Program-made: the position numbers and the translations under genes
Notes under the pieces: generated by a model
The model's database searches: none
Told to the model about the DNA's origin: nothing
What the model saw: only the letters and a program-made list of their open reading frames with translations
Shown: positions 21,869 to 33,054 of the stretch, one piece after another
Layout: the number at the start of each line of letters is the position of its first letter
Position numbering within the stretch: the first letter of the stretch is position 1
DNA from: Ampullaceana balthica
Taxonomy: Eukaryota > Mollusca > Gastropoda > Lymnaeidae
NCBI GenBank assembly: GCA_944989445.1
Contig: CALYLW010000325.1
Location: 783,252-847,251 of the forward strand
Direction: 5' to 3'
DNA length: 64,000 bases

Positions 21869-23301
21869 TCTATATATATAATTATATTCTCTTCGTGGTC
21901 AGACCCTGCGAGGCAACAAGAAGCTGCATGTGCAACAGGTACTAATTTTAGAAAGCAGCGCACCAAATTACTGCACCAATGCATCAAAAGGTGTGCAAAT
22001 TAAATATGCGCTGTACAAAAAATTATATGACGTCATTGTTTTCGCTGACATTTTAATTTTGTAAAAAAGGAACAATGTAAAAAAAACAACCCGTAAAAAA
22101 CCAAGTTTTTTACTATAAATCCTTTATGTATGAGACGTAACTAAAAGAATGTTCATTATAATACGCAGGGCCAGACCCTCCAGAAATACAAAATTGTAGT
22201 TGTGTCGTAAAACATGTTTAATATAATGCGCACCGATCAGGAATATGTTTGATAAAAAGAGTTGTCAATAAAATACGCACCTTTTTGCGCGACAGAAAGG
22301 TTGTTCAATATAATACGCACCGCGAAGCTCTATCACAAAAAATAGCATGATACATAGGAATAAATAAAATAATCTAAAAAATCAATAATTTAATTACGGT
22401 ACATGCGATCGATCTGAAATTTTGATACATTGTTTTTATCATCGCTACGAAGCTGCCTGCTAAATTTCAGCTCACTAGCTTACGAGAAAGTGGGTTAAAA
22501 ATCGATCAAAAGATTTTGGCGACAAGGGCGGTTGCAGACACCACGAATTAATATAAAGGATTTTTAAAAAAAAACTGTAAAAATACAAGTTTTTCACTAT
22601 AAATCCTTTATGTACGAGACGTAACTAAAAGAAATTCATTATAATACGCATGGCCAGACCATCCAGAAATACAAAATTGCAGTTGTGTCGTAAAACATGT
22701 TTAATATAATGCGCACCGATCAGGAATATGTTGATAAAAAGAGTTGTCAATAAAATACGCACCTTATTGCGCGACAGAAAGGTCGTTCAATATAATACGC
22801 ACCACGACGCTCTATCTCAAAAAATTGCATGATACATAGGAATAAATAAAATAAACTAAAAAATCAATAATATAATTACGGTACCTGCGATCGATCTGAA
22901 ATTTTGATACATTGTTTTTATTATCGGTACGAAACTGCCTGCATAATTTCAGCTCGCTAGCTTACGAGCAAGTGGGTTAAAAATCGCTCAAAAGTTTTGG
23001 CGACAAGGGCGGTCGGTCGGTCGGTCGGCCGCAGACACCACGAGTTAATATAAAGGATTTAAAAAGAGGATTTGATGATGGTTAATTATAACATCAAAAA
23101 ACAATCCCTACAATCCCTATTATAAAATACTTTGTGTGCATTTCAGAAAGTTTAATATTTCGTATTTGATCAAACAAGGACAAGTTAGTTGGGCTTTTGA
23201 AAAAGGTCGGCGCCGTAGGCGCCCTAGAAAAGTGCATTAAAGGGGTAAAAGAACTCTCCATGAGCAAGTTTGCGGCGCATGCTACGCCGCGTGGCGTCTA
23301 G
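21869..23301 (+). mobile_element. Non-autonomous Helitron, complete
   Basis: 5' end TCTATATATATAATTATATT follows an A. The 3' end has GCGGCG-CATGCTA-CGCCGC (23272-23290), a 7-base spacer and CTAG (23298-23301) followed by T. Insertion between A and T without duplication is diagnostic of Helitrons. The empty site can be read in reverse between 36299 and 36300, where GATTTTCTCTAAAAG joins directly to TATACCAG. Within it lie two tandem MITEs (22084-23057), placed between bases that are continuous in the Helitron fragments at 11955-11985 and 17715-17740. No Rep/helicase gene is present, so movement would need a partner. A second 5' end is at 34956. Confidence 0.9.
22084..23057 (+). mobile_element. 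Two tandem TACGCACC-type MITEs
   Basis: Copy A covers about 22084-22567 and copy B about 22568-23057. Each has CACTATAAATCCTTTATGT near its start and AGTTAATATAAAGGATTT at its end, so AAATCCTTTAT and ATAAAGGATTT are inverted. Each carries four TAATACGCACC-like words; in copy A these are at 22158, 22223, 22271 and 22310. The pair is flanked by TGTAAAAA and TTTAAAAA, and the same site without the element reads AATGTAAAAAGAGGATTTG at 11955. The interiors of A and B are nearly identical by eye, except that B has three or so GGTC repeats near 23014. No coding capacity. Confidence 0.8.
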
Positions 23302-23844
23302 TATAACTATAACATAATAACAATTGCCCATTACAGCTACTTAACTCTAATACGCAAGGCTCAATTTCTTTTCACATGAATCATAAAATGAAAGCAATAA
23401 TTTTCTATATGATTTCTTTGGTTCTAGGAAAAAATCTCTCCAAAACATTCATTCTATTTTATAGTTGAAACACGACATTAGTTCAAGACGAATATGGCTT
23501 TTTTTTTGAGCTAGAAAATATTTATTTGAATAATGATGCCTAAGGGAGGGCTTCATTTGTTTAAAAGACACATTTTCTTTTCACATGATTATAATAACAT
23601 AAAAACAATATTTCCATTAAAAAAATGCTGAACCATTGATATTCTAATTTAAAATTATTTACGTCCTATTAAAAGACTTCCCGTCCTTTTCTTCTTTTAG
23701 TAACGAAGCTCTAAATTGGCAGTTACTTGTGCCACTAAAATAAACGGATTTTAATTTCTCTTTGTATTTATATTGAATCTTATTTGTTTTCTTATTGCAT
23801 TTTTTATTAGCTTATAAAAGGAAATATTTTGTAAAGCCTCCATA
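23302..23844 (+). repeat. Module family, block after the Helitron site
   Basis: ACTCTAATACGCAAGGCTCA and ATTTCTTTTCACATGA match the reverse of 36220-36260. The rest (about 23400-23840) is AT-rich and I recognise nothing in it. Confidence 0.5.
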
Positions 23845-24599
23845 CAGTGGCGTAGCTAAGGGGGGGGGTGGCGGAGGGAGCGGTCCGCCCCGGGCTGCAC
23901 ACAATTAGGGGCGGCATTTGAAAAGTACAACCATTTCCGACAAACTCACCTTTTATTTTTTGAAATGGGGAAAACCCGAGTGAAACAAAAATACTCGTAC
24001 TTTCGAGTCTTAAAAAACGGATTTGTACATTTGTTTGATTACATAGTGGATGTTATAACTAACTTAAAACCGTTCAAAAATTTTTAATCGCTCAAAAAAG
24101 GAATCGATTTGTTTGGAAAATTAAGCGGTATACGACACAGATGACGCTTTTATTAGAAAACTACGCTAGGCCGAATAATAAGTGCTATTAATATCGCCAC
24201 GACAGTTTCCTGCGTGGAATTTCCACATTCGCAGAATGATGCGCGAATAAGCACCTACAAGGCATGGTGGCTCAAATATTGTGTTTAACTTTAAATTGCT
24301 ATTAGTCATTTATATTACTGTTTTAGTTTTTCAGAAAATTATTTTAAGGTAAGTTATTAAAAATTAAATTTATTTTGTTTTTATTGCATTAAAGTACCAC
24401 AAATAATTTGTGTTGGCCATTAAAATACGATTATTCATTAAAAATGTTAAGCCTCTCCAATTAAAGTAATGTGTAAATAATTTGAATTCGTCTATTTTAC
24501 GGAAATTTATTTAGATTTATTACAAGAATATGAAAATATTCAAATTTCTCCGTTAATAAATACCACAATAGGCATAAATAATGTCGAAATAGACCTACT

Positions 24600-25460
24600 T
24601 TAAAATTTCAAGGGTCTTGGAAAAATTAACATCCGAAGAAGTAAGTAGTAAAACGAGATCAGATGCTGGAGTTTTATTCAATTCAATGCAAGCTTTTTCT
24701 CTTCTATGTTATCTCAATTAATTGGAACCCGTCATTTTTAAAAAATTAATGCAAATCCATTGACCATTGCATGGAACAAAGAGATGTGCTAAAAGAAAAA
24801 ACAGTTATATCAGCCAAGAAAAATTGTGAAGAGTTGTAGATATCAACTGAACGTAGAGTTAGAATGATAACAAATTTATGAGTGGGGGAAATTAAGAAGA
24901 CGTGGTTCTATCTTTAGAACAAGAAGTACATTGAGAAATGTTTTTATCCATGGATAGAATTATAAACGAACGCTTTGATGAGTTGCATGTCCTTGCAAGA
25001 AAATATTCGTATATAATGCCATGTAACCTACTAAATGAAGCATTTGAACATCAAATAAATTACTTTATTGACATTGATAAAGAACTATTCAATATTGAAC
25101 GAAAAAGGGTCCAGGTTTTATGGCTGTACCTACACTACAAGAAGAGCCATTATGTTAGAAAAACGCGGGAAAAGGCCTCCTTGATCTATTAAAATTTATT
25201 CAGCAGTATTGATTGGAAAATTCTGTACCCAACATTGTAATTTTGCTATGATTTTTTTCAAGAATTAATATTATTGTCGCTAGTTGTGAAAGGAGCTTCT
25301 CCAAACTGAAGTTGATAACAAAAATTATCTTTGTTCCACAATGAGCGATTTCAGACAACAAAATCTTGCAATAGTGTCCATAGAACAAGATATTACAAAT
25401 AATTTAAATTTCGATGGCATAATACACGATTTTTCTATTATGAGAGGTAGGAAAGTAAAT
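24600..25460 (+). pseudogene. hAT transposase remnant, DUF4371/ZMYM-like
   Basis: Plus-strand pieces include LEKLTSEEVSSKTRSDAGV (24625), LLCYLN, an 84-codon open piece from 24938 (MFLSMDRIINERFDELHVL), and the dimerisation signature VASCERSFSKLKLIT near 25280. LRSTMSDFRQQNLAIVSIEQ follows in the next frame near 25330-25400. These are the blocks seen on the minus strand in the other hAT copies. Stops and a frameshift inside the SCERSF-LRSTM region make it inactive. Confidence 0.8.
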
Positions 25461-25768
25461 GTATTAATATGTTTAAATACTAATGTATACAATTTCTTTG
25501 TTTGGTAATGTGTTTTGTGAGTGAATTTGGAATATGTTTTGTCTCGTTTGGCTTCGAACTCAGTAACTTTCTAGTGTCCTTTAAAAAATAGTATCGTGTA
25601 CTTTTATAAATGTGTATTTATAGGTATATCATATTATGCGGCCTCTTTTATTACTGCTTACATAAATATGGCAAACAATTGTAAACATGTTCCCCACCTT
25701 TACTTCGATTCAATTACAATTATTTATTCATGTTCATTAATTTATAATACCATCATATAATCAACTAA

Positions 25769-26178
25769 GTCGCCGTCCATTAAATGACGTCACGCGATTT
25801 TTCTGAAATTTTACCCTCCCCCCCCCCTTGTCATAGTCGTCACAAAAACTTAGACCCTTCTTCAATATGACGTCACAACGCTTTGACACCCCCACCTTAA
25901 AAGCCGTAATTCCTATTTGAAAATGAGCATGTTTCAAATAAATTTTTTGTCATTTAAGTGTGTTTTTAGTGTAAGGCTGCAATCTAATATCGTAATACGC
26001 GTTTTACATTAACGTCATTAAATAAACTGTCAGTGATCAAATATTGAAGTGGAAATTTTATTTAAAGTGCGTATTGACGTGACGTCAGATTTCTTAAACA
26101 CACCCCCCTTGTCACTATTCGTCACAAATGTATGAGTCCCCTCCCCACAGGTGCGTGACGTCATTTATGTACGGCCCC
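25769..26178. mobile_element. Foldback MITE, copy 3, inside hAT copy 2
   Basis: Begins GTCGCCGTCCATTAAATGACG and ends GACGTCATTTATGTACGGCCCC (read as two separate ends), with TAA at 25766-25768 and 26179-26181. It is the opposite strand of copy 2 (7208-7600) and sits at the equivalent place in the hAT. Confidence 0.78.
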
Positions 26179-26283
26179 TAAAAAGGGCGGCAAATTGGAG
26201 ACCGCCCCGGGCCACTGCCTCCATATATAACATAAAATATTTAGGCATCTGATTTTAAATAAGGATGATTTTGTTTTTAATTT

Positions 26284-26412
26284 CATGCAAGATTACACAT
26301 TAATTCGTGCAAGATTACACATTAATTCAAATGCAAGATTACACATTAATTCGTGCAAGATTACACATTAATTCATGCAAGATTACACATTAATTCATGC
26401 AAGTTTACACAT
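26284..26412 (+). repeat. 22-bp minisatellite, about six units
   Basis: Each unit contains GCAAGATTACACATTAATTC joined by GT, AT or AAAT. The last unit has GCAAGTTTACACATTT. No coding meaning seen. Confidence 0.85.
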
Positions 26413-27217
26413 TTAAAAAGCAAATTTCTATTTAGCGAAGCTAGATCGTATATATAAGTCCGTGATAATTCTTTATACTAAATGAGGGGTCGGCGAAAAG
26501 TGGTAAATTACCCCATTTAGGGTAAAAATGTAATTCTTGGGGGGGTAATGCTGACTCATTGAGGGCATACAAAATCCGCCAGATAAATTCAAAATCCGTC
26601 TTGTGTACGTGTACGCTTGGAATATAAAACCACCATTTAACCGGTTTCTTCCAGAAAACTCATTTTTAAATTCGATCTCTATTTAAATTTGTTATCTACG
26701 TTCTATAAAAAGACACTAAGCTCCTCTCCACTTTCAATAATATATTCATGAATCGCAATAATCTTAATCCACATGACTTCACTGTATCCGATATCCTTTC
26801 TGGGACATTTAAAATTAATGCCTTAAAACTGAGCTAACGCGCCTGTTAACATCACGGCAATTTAATAGTATACATTAAATGTGCAAATTAAGTGGTACTT
26901 TCTTAACAAAGGTTAAAGAGGATATGTGGTCTTGTGCTCTTTTCGAAGTGCGATGTCAAGGAATTGATGTATTCAATAACGGTAATGAATACTTTGATGA
27001 GGTTAATTTAAAATAGAAGACTTCGTGGCTGTGTCTGTTGATGAATATTTAGCAATGGTGGGTCGTTTGCGTGGTTATTTGGCTTTCGCAAGAGAGAGGA
27101 ATCCGAAAATTTAGTTAAACCAAGGATCCATTATCTAGCTCTGCTTGTTAAGCATTTGAAGACCACAAGGGAAGAAACGGCTATGTGACATTTTTAAAAA
27201 CTTTTTTAGTTATTACC
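26413..27217. other. AT-rich, unassigned; possible hAT end near 26484
   Basis: GAGGGGTCGGCGAAAAGTGG near 26483 resembles a hAT terminus of the CAGGGGTCGGC type, but no partner end or duplication was found. Weak protein-like traces on either strand near 26,900-27,130 could not be placed. No gene claimed. Confidence 0.3.
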
Positions 27218-27504
27218 TGTATCTGATAGACTGTATCTGATAGACTGTATCTGATAGACTGTATCTGATAGACTGTATCTGATAGACTGTATGTGAAAGA
27301 CTGTATCTGATAGATTGTATCTGATAGACCGTATCTGATAGACTGTATCTGATAGACTGTCTGATAGACTATGTGAAAGACTGTATCTGATAGACTGCAT
27401 CTGATAGACAGTATCTGATAGACTGCATCTGATAGACTGTATCTGATAGACTGTATCTGATAGACTGTATCTGATAGACTGTATCTGATAGACTGTATCT
27501 GATA
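27218..27504 (+). repeat. 14-bp minisatellite
   Basis: About 20 units of CTGTATCTGATAGA with a few variants. The variant CTGTATGTGAAAGA occurs twice (about 27289 and 27368), suggesting that a larger segment was duplicated. The 64-codon minus frame inside is a repeat artefact. Confidence 0.9.
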
Positions 27505-27689
27505 CAGGATGAAAAATAGAATGATCTGAATCAGGTTTTATGAAAAAAAATTATGTCCCTGACCCACTGACCCAATTAACAATTCAAATCTATTTAGTTA
27601 ATTTATAATAAATCTGTATAATTTTGAACTTTAAAACTTGAATATCTCAAAACTACAAAAATGTCACATAGCCTTTTCTTCCCTTGAGC

Positions 27690-28145
27690 TCTTCATTCTG
27701 AACTTTAATATGAGGTTGTCATACATGATGTTATCGATATTGTAAAAAAATATTTTTAAACATTCTCACACACACTCACAGAAACACTGTTATAAGACTT
27801 CATTTAAGATCAATAGTAAATTCGATTGTTTTGGAACGTTTGCTTTCATAGATTATCGAAAGCGAAAAAAAAAGAAAAGAAAAGAACTAACAGGTACTGT
27901 CTACGAAGAAATTGTATCATGTAAATGTATTACATGCAAGTATGTAAGATTGAGGCTAATTTTGTAACGATTGCTCCATAAACTGCCCAAAAGAAATAGA
28001 TGGATTGAAAAGATAAGATCGTTCCTTTTAAAGAAGAAAATTGATTATAAATATGTGTTATAAGTACGTACGGGGATGTTTGATTTATCGCTATCGTAAA
28101 TTCCTGATGATTTTATAGTTTATACTAATCTATAAATTTTTAAGG
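27690..28145 (-). repeat. Module family, block F, reverse copy
   Basis: Inverse of 11570-11900 and 45760-46020: GGCATGTTTGATTTATCGC-like bases, AATTTTGTAACGATTGCTCC, AAACTGCCCAAAAG, and a CA run near 27768. Ends at GGGTAATAAGACA, where a GC-rich insert begins. Confidence 0.65.
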
Positions 28146-28815
28146 GTAATAAGACAGACAGTAAGGTTGCGAAGCTGGCCACACCCCGAAACTGACAACT
28201 CCGGGCAGGCAATGCTGAAGTCCGAAATGTTAGGTGTTCGGAACAAGTCACATATGATTACACTGGCTGAACGGATCTTAGTCAGAGCATCAGATGCAAT
28301 GCTGATGATGAAATCCAGAGTACCCGTTGAGGGTCGGGTTATTCCGATACGACCGTTTCGTCCCCCTTTTTACTAGCAACGCCATTGAGCGGTGCCGGTT
28401 TAAGGCCAGGAGTGCCAATACGGGTAAGCAAAAGGTAAAGAGAAGAACGCAGCGAACGCCTGCGCTGAGGAATCCTTCCAGTTGGGATTACACCCTGGGT
28501 AGGTCATTGATGATCCCCCACTTCGCGGCAGTCCTAACCACGGAGACTCGTGTGCTTTGCCCGGGTGGCGCCAAAGTGGTAGCGAGTCCAAGTAGGGAAA
28601 TTCCACCCCTCTTTGTTAGGTCTCTTTAGTGGGAGGCATTTTCGACTCTATATCCTGGATGACCAGGCGGCCGCTTTAGAAGCGATCGTTCCGGTGAGAG
28701 TCGCTCAGCTGTTAGGTCCCTTTGGGTGAAGAGGCGGGATAGCGGAGGGGGTTTTCCGTGTAAGACCCATTAAGATCACCAGGCTCTGGGCTGCTGACTT
28801 TCTTCCTAATGTAGG
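28146..28815. other. GC-rich insert of unknown origin
   Basis: This 0.67-kb block is clearly richer in G and C than its surroundings and interrupts block F. The uninterrupted form, GGTCTTATTACC on the other strand, is visible near 11535. Short frames (69 and 100 codons plus, 147 codons minus across its right edge) show no family motif that I know. Words such as GAACGCAGCGAACGCC give it an rRNA-like look, but I cannot match it to a known rRNA helix. A retrotransposon 5' untranslated region or captured host DNA are alternatives. Confidence 0.4.
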
Positions 28816-28852
28816 ATAAAGAAGAAAATTGATTATAAATAGGAGTAATATG

Positions 28853-29180
28853 TATGTGGCGGCTGGGTAGCGAAGTAAATATTGCGCTCGCCTCACAAGC
28901 TGAGGAGCGTTAACCCACGTTAAGCCACAATAAAAATGTTGATAACTTACTATCGCTAAAAAAAAGTCCACCGCTGACTTGAAGAGGAGATGGGCGCAGC
29001 CGAGTCTACCAAGCCCCATGAAAGTTTTAATGAAAACATTAGAACCCCTTACGACCACGAGATTATGGGACACAAAAAAATAATATTTGTGCATGGGTGT
29101 AAGAGTGAGGCTAGTAAGCGGAACAGTTACTTTTATATTGAGTGGCAACTTTCTGAACCTTTGAAAAGAACTTCTTAGGA
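28853..29180 (+). mobile_element. Probable tRNA-Val-like SINE fragment
   Basis: GGCGGCTGGGTAGCGAAGTA followed by CGCTCGCCTCACAAGCTGAG resembles a tRNA head with an A box and a valine-type (CAC) anticodon loop. The expected B box is eroded to GTTAACCCACG. The rest has no second copy in the window. A 62-codon frame at 28990-29178 is unremarkable. Confidence 0.4.
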
Positions 29181-29199
29181 GAGTCAGCGCATGTCACCA

Positions 29200-30310
29200 A
29201 TGTTCCACACATAGATTTTATTGATCCTTGCTTTCACAAACTGTTCAATGCCAAATGAGCGGTAGATTGTTTTCCTTCGTAGCAGCTTGCATATATCCAC
29301 AAGTTCTCACACAAGTGCACTAAACACAAACATCACTACAACTCCTATCATTTATATAATACATATTGACTGGATCATTATCATTATAGAAGCTCAGGTC
29401 CTACTTGCCGTATTCATGATTCACACTTTTGTGTTTATCGCCAATGTTTGTATAGAAGAACACCGCGAAAGCCACCTGACTTCATTGATCTGCTAGGAAG
29501 CCACGCAATCACATTCCATTTTATTACAATTCACTACATCGTTCTGTGAACTGCGCTTTCAGTACATAAAACATATTAAGGAACTTAAATTAAGTTCTAA
29601 GAATTTTTTGTCATTATATAAATTAAAAAATGTGCTTGCAATCATCGTCTTTTCTTAAATACTTACCATGGGTAAAGAAATAATGTACCAGTAGATATTT
29701 GAATACACAGTTGAAAACTAGCAAGTCTAATAATTTTTGCTAACATTCAACCTTGTCAGAATTAAATTGCAACTGTCATACATAATGAATGTCCTTTCTT
29801 GATTATTTACATTTGTGGCTGAATGGTTTGTTGTTTTAATATAGATTTAGTGGTTATTAGTTCCAATCTCATACTTTAAAAAATCATCACTTTTGACAGT
29901 TAAGATGCAAATTTCATTTAAAATAATTTTTTGAAAAATTTTGAGGTATAAAAAAAACGATTAAGGGAAATAACTTTGATAAAAAAAAGTACTTTTTTTC
30001 AAAAGTATATTTTATAATTATTCAAAATGTTTATCTTTTTTTTAAAGTATAAAATCTAATATTTTTTTTTACCTAACCACGTTCTTTAAAATTTTAATTT
30101 ATTTTGCTAATTTAAATAACATAATTTGATGAAAATAAATGAAACTTTCAAAAGCTGCAAGAGAATAATAACGTTGAGCTATTTTTTTTATTGTATAGCC
30201 AATCTTTCTATGCCGTCGTACGTTAAAACAATTTAATTTTATACCCCATTTTTGGGTTTGCCTTCTCAAAGAGAAAGCATTCGTAACATTAAAACTGAAA
30301 GGGTAGAGCT
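29200..30310 (-). repeat. Module family, blocks F to C, reverse copy
   Basis: Inverse of 20870-21760. It holds CACCAATGTTCCACACATAG (shared with 34520), GCTAGGAAGCCACGCAATCA, TTGCTTGCAATCATCGTC-type words of block E, CCAATCTCATACTTTAAAAA of block D, and CTTCTCAAAGAGAAAGCATTCGTA of block C (split here as CTTCTCAAAGAG and AAAGCATTCGTA). It gives the empty sites for the SINE at 3735 and the hAT at 4036. Confidence 0.7.
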
Positions 30311-30410
30311 CAGTGCTGCCAGCGCTAGGTTTTTCAACCTAGATCTAGGTTTTTTCGACCTTGCCTTGGTTTCTAGGTTTTTTATTTTAAAAATAGCTAT
30401 TTGACTTGAC

Positions 30411-30672
30411 TTATCTATACAGACGCTCCATCTATGCAGAAGATAGTTGCGTCCACAGACCATGACAGATGATCTGTTTGGCAAGTGATGCAGCGTTCAC
30501 AGGCCACGGCTTTGTGGGTTCCACGCATTACCCAGCCGCCTAACTACATGTAGTGTTAGGTACCCATTCGGAGCGGGGTGACTCAGCTGACAAACCCTTG
30601 CCTTCACACGGATTCGAACCCGTGACCATCGGTACGACAGTCCAGTGCGCTGCCACTCGACCACCGCGTCCC
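30411..30672 (-). mobile_element. tRNA-derived SINE, copy 2
   Basis: The inverse of the element at 3735-4012, with B box GGATTCGAACC on the minus strand (30610-30620) and A-box region near 30652-30663. It lies between CTAGGTTTTTT-rich parts of the surrounding hAT. Near 30588 it has a local difference from copy 1 in the GGGG-CCTAGGG region, so the two are independent insertions. Confidence 0.85.
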
Positions 30673-31019
30673 CCATATAATCTAGGTTTTTCTTTAAAAA
30701 TATAAAAAAACGATGTTAAAGTACAAAAATTAATAAATATGTGCAAATAATATCCTAAATAAATTCGGGTTTTCAAAAATAGTATTAAGCATTAGGTGGC
30801 AACAGTTTTTTTCAGCCGCTCTGTCATGTTACATTATGATATCTATGGCTTTATCCCACTAAATTCGAAAGGTGGCGCTGCTGCGGTCCCATCTGTCTGA
30901 AGAAATTTGTAAAAGATAAAACAGTTTGAATGAGCCAAAATATTCAATTTTATTAGACGTCATGACAAACTTAACAGCTCTACCATTTGCTTCTGTCTGC
31001 TGTTGAGAGAATATTCTCC

Positions 31020-31305
31020 CACGTATACATGGTATAATCCAAAGATAACTTAATACAACCCTCAGATAGACATAGTTAAAAAAACACTTTTCTTATTCCG
31101 TATGCAAGAACAAACACATACAAATTGTCGTTCTTTCCGTCCGGAATTTGGACGTGGATATGGTTGCCTGATCAAACGAGGAGAACCAAAACTCTATCAA
31201 CATTTAAAATTCAAATAAAAATAAAAGACGAGACATAAAACAATGGTTAAGGGTAGGACTCAATAATCTTCTGTATAAGAGGAGCGTCTGTAATAGATAA
31301 AATAA
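31020..31305 (+). mobile_element. LINE 3' end remnant
   Basis: Plus-strand pieces read as a reverse-transcriptase C terminus, with RHS, FLIPYARTNTYK and LSTFKIQIK (31085-31225). The untranslated tail AATAATCTTCTGTATAAG-AGGAGCGTCTGTAATAG follows. The same order is seen at 45180-45412. Frames are broken. Confidence 0.65.
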
Positions 31306-31423
31306 GAATGATTCCAAGAATGCTGATAAGATTGTCATTTATAAGGAAGATGACATAAGTGATGAATAAATGCAGATGTAAGTATATTTTACAAATACTT
31401 ATGTAGAACATACTGGTACCTTA

Positions 31424-31757
31424 GGGGCCGTCTATAAGTGACGACATGCATCTGGGGGGGGCGGAGGGAGGGGGTCATACTTTAGTGATATGTGTGACAA
31501 GGGGGAGGGGGATGTTTAAGAACTGTGACGTCACATCAAAAAACGCGCAACTTTAAACTGAAAGTTCCACTTAAATATTTGATTGCTTACAATTTAGTTA
31601 ATGACGTTTTAAATGGCTTCGCGTGAGTTACGATATTAGACTGTAGCTCACACTAAATACACACTTAAATGACAATAAAATGATTTGAAACAAGCTAATT
31701 TTCAAATAGGAAATACGGCTTTTTTTGTGTGTGGGGGGGGGGAGCTTTATGACGTCA
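31424..31757. mobile_element. Foldback MITE, copy 4, right end lost
   Basis: Starts GGGGCCGTCTATAAGTGACG and keeps the interior words CACTAAATACACACTTAAAT and GACGTCATAT, but lacks the final inverse terminus. The matching inverted copy is at 32690-33016. It was part of the parent hAT before that element was copied. Confidence 0.65.
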
Positions 31758-31857
31758 TATTTGTTTATTTTTAGCGTGTCTAGGTTTTTTCTTTCGGATC
31801 TAGGTTTTTTTCGACGTGTTGGCTAGGTTTTTCCCAAAAATGTCACTGGCAGCACTG

Positions 31858-32635
31858 GAAGAGCTCCAAATGATTTCAATCTAGTGCCAGAAGGAGGGGT
31901 CAGCCATTGTTTATATCAGTCGCTGATACATCTTTGAAAAAACCCTAGACAACATGTAAACACAAGTTAAAAAAATGTTCGAATGCGTATTTAAACGCTA
32001 TTTCCAACAAAGAATTTTCATTCAATGGAAATCTTTCTAGATTACATTAAAAGTAATTTCAAATCAGTAATTCCAAACAAAAAATGACGTCATATACCCT
32101 CATCACATCACACCAAGAATGTGTCAATATAATGCGCACAGCGCACCAATCTAACATAAGCATTCACAAAGCGGGAAAACCCCATTAACTATCATTCTAG
32201 ATTGCATTAAAAGTCATTTAAAATCAATAATTAAGAAAGTAAACAAAACAATTGCTATCTAAAAATTGCTATTAAAATTACGGGAGTCGAATGAACAGAG
32301 ATATTTCTAATATATCTTCTCCAACATTGTTCTAAATATTATTAGCTATCGTATGGCTTTTGTTTCAACCCGATAGCTGTTATGGTTGGCGAGAAATTGA
32401 CAAAATACTGATATTTGTTCGTGTTCTGTTTTTTTGGCTATATTTTCCAGGAAATCCAGTAAACCTTTTCGGTATTTTTTGGTCCTTGCACATCCTTGAG
32501 ACCTCCTTAACATATTTGCAAAAGACCCGAACCCTCTATCTGGTATGGTTCAGGGGGAGTTGAATAGATCAAGCTTGACAGACATTTCAAATATATAAAC
32601 GCAATTTTTCCCATGGGTAATTGCGTTAAAAATGT
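31858..32635. other. Spacer between two inverted hAT copies
   Basis: AT-rich. Near 32115-32145, TCAATATAATGCGCACAGCGCACC (given here only as the region) recalls the TACGCACC MITE family, so a fragment of it may be present. The 67-codon frame at 32360-32563 has no recognised motif. Block C words GTGCCAGAAGGAGG near 31885 suggest module-family host sequence at the left edge. Confidence 0.4.
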
Positions 32636-32689
32636 AGATCCGAAAGAAAAAAAAACCTAGACAATCTAAAAATAAACAAATAGGACAAC

Positions 32690-33016
32690 CCAAAACTTCA
32701 GCCCCAAAAAAAAATTAATTAAAAGCCATATTTCCTATTTGAAAATGAGAATTTTTCTAATCATTTTATTGTCATTTCAGTATGTATTTAGTGTGAGGCT
32801 GCAATCTAATATCTTATCTGTTACAAGCGCTCTTTCTATACAGAAGGTTATAATATCGTAACAAGCGTCAAGCCATTAAAAACCTCATTAAATAAATTGT
32901 AAACAATCAAATATTTTAGTCGAGCTTTAATTTAACACCCCCTCCCCCCTGTCACACATAACACAAAATTTTGATCCCCTTACCTCCTAGATGCGTGTCG
33001 TTATTTATGGACGGCC
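32690..33016. mobile_element. Foldback MITE, copy 5, partial
   Basis: Inverse of 31424-31757, ending TCGTTATTTATGGACGGCCGC at 33016. About half of one arm is missing, as in copy 4. This agrees with both being descended from one parent. Confidence 0.65.
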
Positions 33017-33054
33017 GCTGAGGTATTAGTATGTTCTACATAACTATTTGTAAA

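Larger units (their letters stand above)
23845..26217 (+). mobile_element. hAT element, copy 2, with perfect 8-bp target duplication
   Basis: Left end CAGTGGCGTAGCTAAG; right end GGCCACTG, slightly eroded. The flanks CCTCCATA at 23837-23844 and 26218-26225 are identical. Gene order is inverted relative to copy 1 (7150-10258): here the transposase remnant is on the plus strand. Comparison of the two copies shows the solo LTR only in copy 1 and the foldback MITE in both. Confidence 0.92.
30311..31857 (+). mobile_element. hAT-like element with CAGTGCTGCCAG ends, copy 1
   Basis: Left end CAGTGCTGCCAGCGCTAGG, right end CACTGGCAGCACTG. Flanks GTAGAGCT (30303-30310) and GAAGAGCT (31858-31865) agree at seven of eight bases. 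Subterminal CTAGGTTTTTT and GGATCTAGG words recur at both ends. Inside are a SINE (30411-30672, minus), a LINE 3' end (about 31020-31305) and a truncated foldback MITE (31424-31757). No transposase is evident. A reversed copy follows at 32636-34472. Confidence 0.8.

Noticed and set aside
26284..26412. CRISPR-like array of regularly spaced repeats
   Set aside because: The units are directly adjacent with 2-4 base links and no unique spacers, and the surroundings are eukaryotic.
28300..28800. Ribosomal RNA fragment
   Set aside because: The GC-rich block superficially resembles rRNA, but I could not match any universally conserved rRNA segment.
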